A stretch of 51,861 nt of DNA from Pelomyxa schiedti (taxonomy: Eukaryota; Evosea; Pelobiontida; Pelomyxidae), in NCBI GenBank assembly GCA_020536535.1, contig JAHLWZ010000421.1, positions 715 to 52,575 on the forward strand, in the 5' to 3' direction. The notes beneath the pieces were generated by a model. That model was not told the origin of the DNA. It saw only the letters and a program-made list of their open reading frames with translations, and made no database searches. Shown one piece after another: positions 45,240 through 51,861 of the stretch. A program made the translations under genes and the position numbers. Each line of letters starts with the position of its first letter. Position 1 is the first letter of the stretch.

Positions 45240-48200
45240 TCACGGCACCCTCTTGAGAATGCCTGCAAGCTCTTTTGCAGTTGGGGATATTTGAATAGAG
45301 TACACTGAAGTCATAAGTGTTTCTTCAGAAAAGTCCTGTGTCAAACGTTAGAACAATAAGGTAAAAAAAGAAAACCTTGGGTAAGTGGTGTAGTGATACA
45401 GCCAATTCCTCAAATGACAAGGATAAAAGCATTTTTTGGTGAATTTTGAGTATTCCTTCATAAGTTTGTCAGAAAGGGAATTCTAATAACAAAAATGAAA
45501 CCTAGTGCTACTTGATGAACGAACTCCTCCCCACTCCAGAATAAGCAGTCCCATACTCTACTGGCGTGAGATAGGGGCAATACTCTTGTAAATAATGTAA
45601 TGAACCTAAGTACTGATTCAGTGCCGGAAATGAAGTGTTTAGGTTTTGTGTGAAGAAAGGGAAAATTAAGTAAATAGAAATGGTACCATTCCAAAAGGAA
45701 GAAGTTTGGACTAATGTCTTCCGCGGCGAAGTGTCTGTACAGCTGCGGGAGGTTTTCATTGAAAACCAGGTTGAAAAGTCGTATGTGTTTTAAAATCTGG
45801 AATCCCTTCTGAGGAAAAGGGAATGAGAGTTGGTAAATACCCTATCGAAATCCATCTTATAGAGGTTCATAAAAAACCCGGAGGATGTAATCAAGCTGAC
45901 CAAGCTTTCAAATGCTTCATATGCTTCCATATGGAGAATGAGCATTCCCGCAACGTTTGACATTCCTTGAACCTAAGAAGCATCAATAAAAACAGATTGA
46001 ATACTATCTTACATAGCCAACGTCGGGCCGGCATTGAGCAAAACTGGCTAAAACATATAAAAGAGGCTGGCAGAACGGCCCTTAAAAAATCAGAAAAGAA
46101 ATGTATATGCATTGGTACCAGTATTGTTGAAAAGCTTCTGTTCAGGGAAGGTGCGGGGTAAATCTACTTCAATAAGTCTCACTGTTTCCCCTATTGGCAG
46201 TTAGCTTGTTACTAAGCGGAAATAGGTACCAGATGTGCCGGACTTGAACATATCTTCTTGTGCATGCCGGAAAAATATTTGGTAGAGCTTTGGGGACATT
46301 CCAGCTTTATTTCCGATGGAGTTCCGCCATACAGCACCACGAAACCTACGAGGAATTCCTTGTTTACACATGCGTTTAAATTTATCAGTGTTGACTCTGG
46401 AGAAGGTAAGTCACTTCCAGTGATTAGATTTTCTACAATTTCTCCCATGGAGTTTGAAGCAGCTTAGTCCACTGGGCTTCAAACTTCTCACTTTTCGATG
46501 TCTCAATTGGTTTGGTAGGAGAGGGTCTGTGTGTCAAGAGAGGGAAATAAGGTAATTTTATCGTATATTTGCAGTACTTTGGAGCAGTTGATACTGGTCG
46601 AGGCGCACTGAAACCTGGTTAGGATTTCCAGATGGAAGAAAAAGAAATACATTGATGTTGTCCTTTGGGTGACTCTTCTTGTCCTAGTTGAGAAAATGCC
46701 GCTCTGTAAAGTCATGGTGTCAGGAACTAAAATCGGTAAGGAGGAAAACAATGGGAAAAGGCAATAAACGTTGAAATGTGTACGCATCAGGATGCACAAC
46801 GGCTAAAGAGTGCCAGTATCCACATGCTATTATATATGGTCTTCTTGTTTCTAAAGCCGTAACAAGCATTGGCTTGAGGCTGCGTGCTTTAACTTCTGCT
46901 GGAGGAAGTGTGGGAGTTTGGGGACTGCTCCACTGACGGGTTAAGGAAGGACTGGAGGGAACCCGACATATAGGTGGGTTTACAGGGGTTACGGAGTCAA
47001 GAGAAGGTTCTGCCGATACCTGTGATGGTGTCACTGGGAGGCTGGTGTCAGGAGTACTGGAGGGGGGAGCAGGTGCTGGTGCTGCGGGCCTTTGGGGAAA
47101 TTCTGGTCCATCAAGCTGTTCCAATGTTGAGGTTGAGAGTGTGGATGTGGAAGGACTTTGAATTGGTGAATTGGTGGGGGAAAGAGGTGTGGAGGAAGAT
47201 TTCTGAACAACTGGAGATGAAGAGGCTAAAGAAGAAGATGTACTTGTGGAACGCACGAGCATGCTACCACTACTTGGAATCACACTCGAATTTGGTTTAG
47301 GAGATTTTGGTGTGGTAGCTGTAGCAGAGTCTGGTCTATTTGGGGTTGTTGCTGTCTGCGATTGGTGCCGCCGCAAAGTTTTATGCACTTCATTGGCCAA
47401 CAGCACCTCTTCCTCACTTGCTTGCTTCAAGTGGTCTATTAATTGTCTGCTTGACCGCAGAGTGTCTGGCGTTGATGATGAGGATGTAGCCAAAGGTTTT
47501 TGGTGCTGCCGTAGGGGCGCAAACTCCACTCCAAGCTGCCCGTACTTGCCAGACCCAAATACATGTAACTTGTGAAAAACTGCAAAAATCAGAATAGGTG
47601 AAGTGCGTTTAATCATACCATCTATAGCAATCGTGTGGGCCCCACCACATGCTACTTGCCTTATTTTTGTTGTAGCCAGTCCTTGAACTAGTTTGGGAAA
47701 CAGCTCGTTGTTGGTAGTTCCATGTCCTAGCTGACCTGCAATGTTGTTAAAAAAAACCCTTCTACTTTCGATAATACTAACCATGTTCGCCATATCCCCA
47801 GGTATACAATTCATTTTCCACTAAAAAGAAATTAGAATGGAAAAAGAAGTTTGAACAATTACAGGAAATCGCGGCACTGTGAAAGTAGCCACCAGAGAAT
47901 TTAACTATTGGAATTTGGCTTACCCTGAAGAAGTCCACAACTTTTGGTACCCATACATCCTTTTCATCACCATGTCCCAGTCGGCCATCTTTTTCCAATA
48001 GAAATAAAAAAACCTGTCAATCCAAGGGATGGAGATGCAACCTTGTCCTTTTCCCCATGTATACAATTGTCGATTTGCTGCCAGACACATACTGTGGCTG
48101 AATCCGCAAGATATGGAGTCCACCACAATTGATTTAAGGGCCACAATAAGAGTTGGCGTGAGGCATACTTCAATGCCCTCACCGTGCCCAAGTCTCCCTT

Positions 48201-50145
48201 TTTCCCTATAAGAAAAATATGAGAATTGAATTTACCATTTGACCCGCGTCCCCAAGCATAAACTCGGCCAAGATCAGTAAGGCACATAGTGTGGCCTGAT
48301 CCACAAGAAATCCTAAAAAAGCGTCATAGTTGGCTAGGGATGAGCACTTATACTTTACTATGTTCATTGAATGAAGAGCCAAAATCGGAACAGGGGTGGT
48401 TTCAGAATCTGTTGTTCCAGATCCTAACTGGCCGTCTTGCCCACCTCCCCATGCATAGACAGCTCCACTTGCTGCGAAAACTGAGTTAAATGCTATCGCT
48501 GTGTAGACTACCTGCTAACGCTACAGTGTGATCATTTCCTGCAGCCACTTGGACAAAGTGTTGATTGTCAATAAGCTGCAATTAATTTAAGGCACAACTT
48601 TAGGGCATGAAGTCAACCTTGGCCATGGCAAGACCCTTCACTGATAGCGGTTTATATCTGGTTTTCACTCAGTGAATTTCATGAAAGAGAAATATTAACT
48701 GATCAGTGAGATTTCCGTGGCCCAGTTGTCCACTACAGTTCCACCCCCACGTATAAACATCGCCCTTGGCTGTGAACAGGTAAATTGACTAGCATTTTAT
48801 TGGAGCTACCTACAAGTTACAGCCACGGTATGTTTCCCTCCACAAGCAATGGAGACGAGACATTTCCCGGCCATAGCAACAACAGGTCTTGGCAAATTTT
48901 GGTCTGCACAATCGCCATGTCCAAGCTAAAAAAGAAATAAGGTGCGGATAGTAACTTGTAAATTGTTTATACCTGTCCATCACCTCCTCTTCCCCATACA
49001 TAAAGTCCCAAATACGATAAATCCTCAGAATCATCAAATTTAGTCGATGTACCAAATAAGCGTGACTGGTCACCAGTAGCATTTGTTGCACTCGCGGTGG
49101 AGGTTGGTGCAGGGGAAGCAACTGGAGTTCCCGTTGTGTTGACAGGATCCATATTGGCCGCTACCTCTGCAGGAGTGGCGACAGCATGCTGAGTTTCATT
49201 TGAATGGATTTCCTGTATTCCAGGAGGTTCCGCTAGCACTGCGACCGGGGGTATAATAACTGATGGTGGCTGTTCTTGTTCAGTCTTGTGTGGCAACTGC
49301 GTTTCTTGCTGCAATACGTTTACTTCCGTTGTGTGCACTGGCACTTCTTCACCGTGCGGTTCTAGGGGTGTTCCAAGGGGTTGATCGCCTTGGAGTTTTG
49401 ATCCTTCGGCATTATTCGGCTGTGGATGCAGCTGTTCCGGCAGAGTTTGAACAGGTGGAGCAACAGGAGATATAGTCACTGCGTCCCCCGCAGCGTTTTC
49501 TTTTTGCTCTTGCACCTTATTGCCAGTATCTTCTTCGGCGTTAATATTTGTTACGCAGCTAGTGGATCCTTCCATGGCATTTGTTGATGTTGATGTTGAT
49601 GATGTTGTAGAGTTAGCTTCATCAGTTATAGGAAGGGTAGGAATGACACCCACTGCAATATAAGTTGGACCATTCAAAAGCCCAACATATCGCGCCTCTT
49701 CGTTCACGAAACGGCAACAACTGGACTCGCTAACTTGTCTGGCGTCAGATGTGCCTGAACCACAAGAAGAAGAAGTATGGGAGGTGTTACTGGTATCAGC
49801 CGAAGCAGAATCAGAACCGCAGGTACAATTATGGGTCGTGCAGACCGCGTCGTCGTAATTACCATCAGCCGCCACCGTTGTTGGCACTTGTGCTACTGGT
49901 GAACTAGTAGTCCCTGTTGTTGATTCCAACGACGAGGCTGATGAAGTTTCCCCCGGTGCCGGGGAGGCGGTGTCACAAATGACATCGTTCCCCGGCTGCT
50001 GTTTCGTCTCCCCAACAACAACAACAACAACGCCATCGTCGTGCGGATGCGTGGCCTCGGTATTACTGCTACTACTACTGTTGTTGTTGCTGGTTGTTGC
50101 CGTTGTGGGTGTTACTGTGCCTGTCGTACCGTCGCAGTCGTTCAT
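45240..50145 (-). CDS. RCC1-repeat and TBC (Rab-GAP) fusion protein
   Basis: From ATG 50145 (MNDCDGTTGTVTP) there are about 350 disordered, T, S and N-rich residues. Six or seven RCC1 repeats follow (about 49030-46800): LYVWGRGGDGQ, GDVYTWGWNCSGQLGHGN, VYAWGGGQDGQLGSGTT, ELYTWGYGEHGQLGHGTTNN, ACGGAHTIAI. A 150-residue Ser/Pro insert lies inside the last blade, which closes with IACGYWHSLAVVHPDA. Splicing continues in frame through a linker (AFSQLGQEES, PTKPIETSKSEKFEAQWTKL) into a TBC domain: QGIPRRFRGAVWRNSIGN, ETVRLIEVDLPRTFPEQKLF, ASFAQCRPDVGYVQGMSNVA, LFTLFTRVLPLSHASRVWDC. The Arg finger (DLPRT) and Gln finger (YVQGM) are both present, so Rab-GAP activity is expected. It ends at TGA 45240. 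RCC1 propellers serve as GEFs or protein- and membrane-binding modules. The fusion rests on my splice model at about 46700. Confidence 0.8.
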
Positions 50146-50335
50146 TTCTACTTCGTGTAATTCTCTGGCAGATAGAAATCTTTGGCTTGCACTTGGGAAG
50201 AGTGATGCCAAGGGTGGTTAAGTTCAACTTATCAGATGATTCGTTACAGAATCACTGGGTAGCAGCGTCCTAAAACCCTAACATCAGATCTAACTTCTTC
50301 AAGTTCCACACAATATTTAAAGTTTTGTTTGTTTT

Positions 50336-51849
50336 CTACATCACATTGCACTTTGAAGGAGGTGGTGCGTTGGCCCTCCGTATTTCTCTTACCATCTCTG
50401 TGTGTTTGTCAACAGGCATGAAAATAGTAATGGTACAATACCATAGAACGATTCATCAACATGAACACGGATTCTGGCACTGGTTTCAAAGAATGGCACA
50501 TTCCAGGACGCAGCTAGTGCCGTGGCTTCGGCGGCTGTCACTTGTCTCTCAGATTCAAGGTCGACTTTATTCCCAACAAGCACGCCTTGAAAGAAAGAAA
50601 AGGTCAGGTTGGGAATCGGAAAGCGGTCATTCACATACAGGGGATGCTGGCAACGCCTTTAGAGTGCAGTATCCTCTCACGACATGTGTTTAGAGAATCA
50701 AAAGATGACTTGTCGGTGATAGAGTACATAATTACAAATCCTTGAGCGTTGTTTAAGTATACGCCACGCATTACGGAATGCTCCTCTTCTCCTGGAAATT
50801 GTGGTCAGTTATGATTGTTGTGTGGAACGCACTTACCCACCAAATCTAACAAATGGACCATGCAATTCTTTCCGTCAATGCTCAGCAATTTATTCTTGGA
50901 GGGAACATTAAGGGAAATGAAATCCTTGAACCAATAAACATACATAAGAATCATCCCGCTCTGGATCATATCCAGTGAGACTGTTTGGAACAATCAATGA
51001 AAAAAAAGAGGTAAAGTGCCGCTTTACATACAATACATTCTGAATAAATTGGACACACAGGGCAGCTTTGCCCACACCCCGTCCCCCGGTTACAATGATC
51101 TTGTAGTCCTCCACTTCTCCTGGTTTGATAGATGACTCAGAAGATGCCGCAGTTGATGAACTTGGTTTGTAAGAGGCAGCAGTCCCAGGCACATATGATG
51201 AGGAGGTGCTCGTTGATGAAGATAAGGAAGAAGAAGATGGAGGTGTGCATCCAGGGACACTGTTTACATTTATACCCACCCAACGGCCATCAAGAAGTTT
51301 GTATTGTGGCCACCAACGGTCATTTCTGCGGTCCCACCAATCATATGGATATGTTGGTTTCTCTTCCATTTTCTCCTCTTCTTTCCTGTGGACGTTTGAA
51401 TGAAGGAATGAATGAACAAAACATAAAAAAAAAAAATTCGTGACAACATACACTTTCTCCATGTTTGGGGCAGCCAAGGAATCCATCATTTGAGTCATTG
51501 CTTCAGTCATCCTCCCGTCTTGTTTGATCTCGTTTGCAAATTCCTGGAGCTTTTCTTTGTTCGCCTCGCGATAGCACACTGTTGTGTTGATGCGATCAGA
51601 AGGGACGAGATGGAATTTGGGTATAAATATAAATATAAATATAAATATAAATATAAATATAAATATAAATATAAATATAAATATAAATATAAATGAAAAA
51701 GAAGAAGAAGAAGAAGAAATCGGAGGAAGAGAAGAGAAGAGAATGGGTAATGGAGAAGAATATAGAGAATGCAGACCCGCAAGAAACATGTCAGTGATCA
51801 ACGAAAAGTTGCTGAACTTGATGTAAAGCCCTCCTGTCCGTTTCGCCAT
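50336..51849 (-). CDS. Degenerate Ras-like GTPase with N-terminal extension and CaaX box
   Basis: The spliced C-terminal domain follows Ras from end to end: EDYKIIVTGGRGVGKAALCV, QFIQNVFLTGYDPERDDSY, IDGKNCMVHLLDLVGEEEHS, VMRGVYLNNAQGFVIMYSIT, VLVGNKVDLESERQV, PFFETSAR, VDESFYEMVREIRR, ending in the CaaX box CNVM. The key residues differ from Ras: position 12 is Arg, 17 Ala, 35 Glu, 58 Leu, 59 Val and 61 Glu. Asp57 and the NKVD and ETSA motifs remain. Prenylation and membrane targeting should be kept, while Mg2+/GTP switching should be impaired. The N-terminus (from ATG 51849) adds about 170 residues: a helical part (NKEKLQEFANEIKQDGRMTE), a Trp-rich patch (YPYDWWDRRNDRWWPQYKLL) and a Ser/Thr linker. 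The upstream limit may be outside the window. Confidence 0.82.
51622..51694. repeat. Hexanucleotide microsatellite (TATAAA)n
   Basis: About twelve perfect copies of a 6-base unit lie in the first intron of the Ras-like gene. The run is open in several frames (YKYK, NINI, FIFI), but these are by-products of the repeat. Confidence 0.92.
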
Positions 51850-51861
51850 CTCCTCGTAAAA

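Noticed and set aside
51507-51782. YLYLYL / NININI open frames on both strands
   Set aside because: They are pure translations of the hexanucleotide microsatellite in an intron.
1-51861. Transposons, CRISPR arrays, rRNA, tRNA
   Set aside because: I looked for terminal repeats, reverse transcriptase or transposase motifs, regularly spaced repeats and tRNA-like cloverleaf blocks, and found none I could support. A tRNAscan and Dfam search would be decisive.

Overview
The window reads as nuclear DNA of a free-living protist, most likely an amoebozoan. The genes are densely packed on both strands, with roughly 50-500 bp between neighbours, and most are broken by many short GT-AG introns of about 40-60 nt. 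The standard stop codons are used, and the proteins carry long runs of Q, S, T, P and G. The gene set fits Amoebozoa: a tiny-macrocysts (Tmc)-like adenylate cyclase, an LRR-PP2C phosphatase, and Ras, Rab, TBC and RCC1 proteins. Two intronless tandem genes (10995-13790) look, from memory, like a family expanded in the archamoeba Pelomyxa. That placement is inference and I could not search it.

Layout. 2-161 is the 3' end of a plus-strand gene. 853-7488 (-) is a multi-membrane Tmc-like protein with PAS and class III adenylate cyclase domains. 7814-10891 (+) is a tandem pair of F-box genes with matching exon structure. 10995-13790 (+) is the tandem pair of intronless unknown genes. 13882-15464 (+) is a Ser/Pro-rich protein with a short C-terminal coiled coil. 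15834-16974 (-) is a Rab GTPase. 17186-20117 (-) is a disordered protein ending in an Elongin A-like domain, and 20243-23180 (-) is an ARMC9 homologue; the two may be one fused gene. 23244-24762 (+) is a bZIP factor, 24885-25659 (+) a DUF4112 membrane protein, and 25804-27066 (+) the ESCRT-III subunit Vps2/CHMP2, interrupted by an artefactual assembly gap. 27186-28047 (-) is a START lipid-binding protein, 28101-28703 (+) a small membrane protein, and 29068-33556 (+) an LRR-PP2C phosphatase. 33790-38390 (-) is a very large low-complexity, probably nuclear protein. 38934-40149 (-) is a METTL2-type tRNA m3C methyltransferase, 40411-43733 (+) the splicing factor CWC22, and 44149-45180 (+) an N-myristoylated EF-hand protein. 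45240-50145 (-) is an RCC1-TBC fusion and 50336-51849 (-) a degenerate Ras.

Shared themes are signalling and membrane traffic: cAMP synthesis, PP2C, Ca2+ sensing, Rab, TBC, ESCRT-III and START. CWC22, METTL2, bZIP and Elongin A serve RNA and transcription. The observations I would check first are the Ras-like protein that has lost most canonical GTP/Mg2+-sensing residues, its same-strand neighbour joining an RCC1 propeller to an apparently active Rab-GAP, the two tandem families, and the ARMC9/Elongin A junction. No rRNA, tRNA, CRISPR array or transposon was recognised. Exon boundaries were worked out by eye from splice signals and frame, so they are models.
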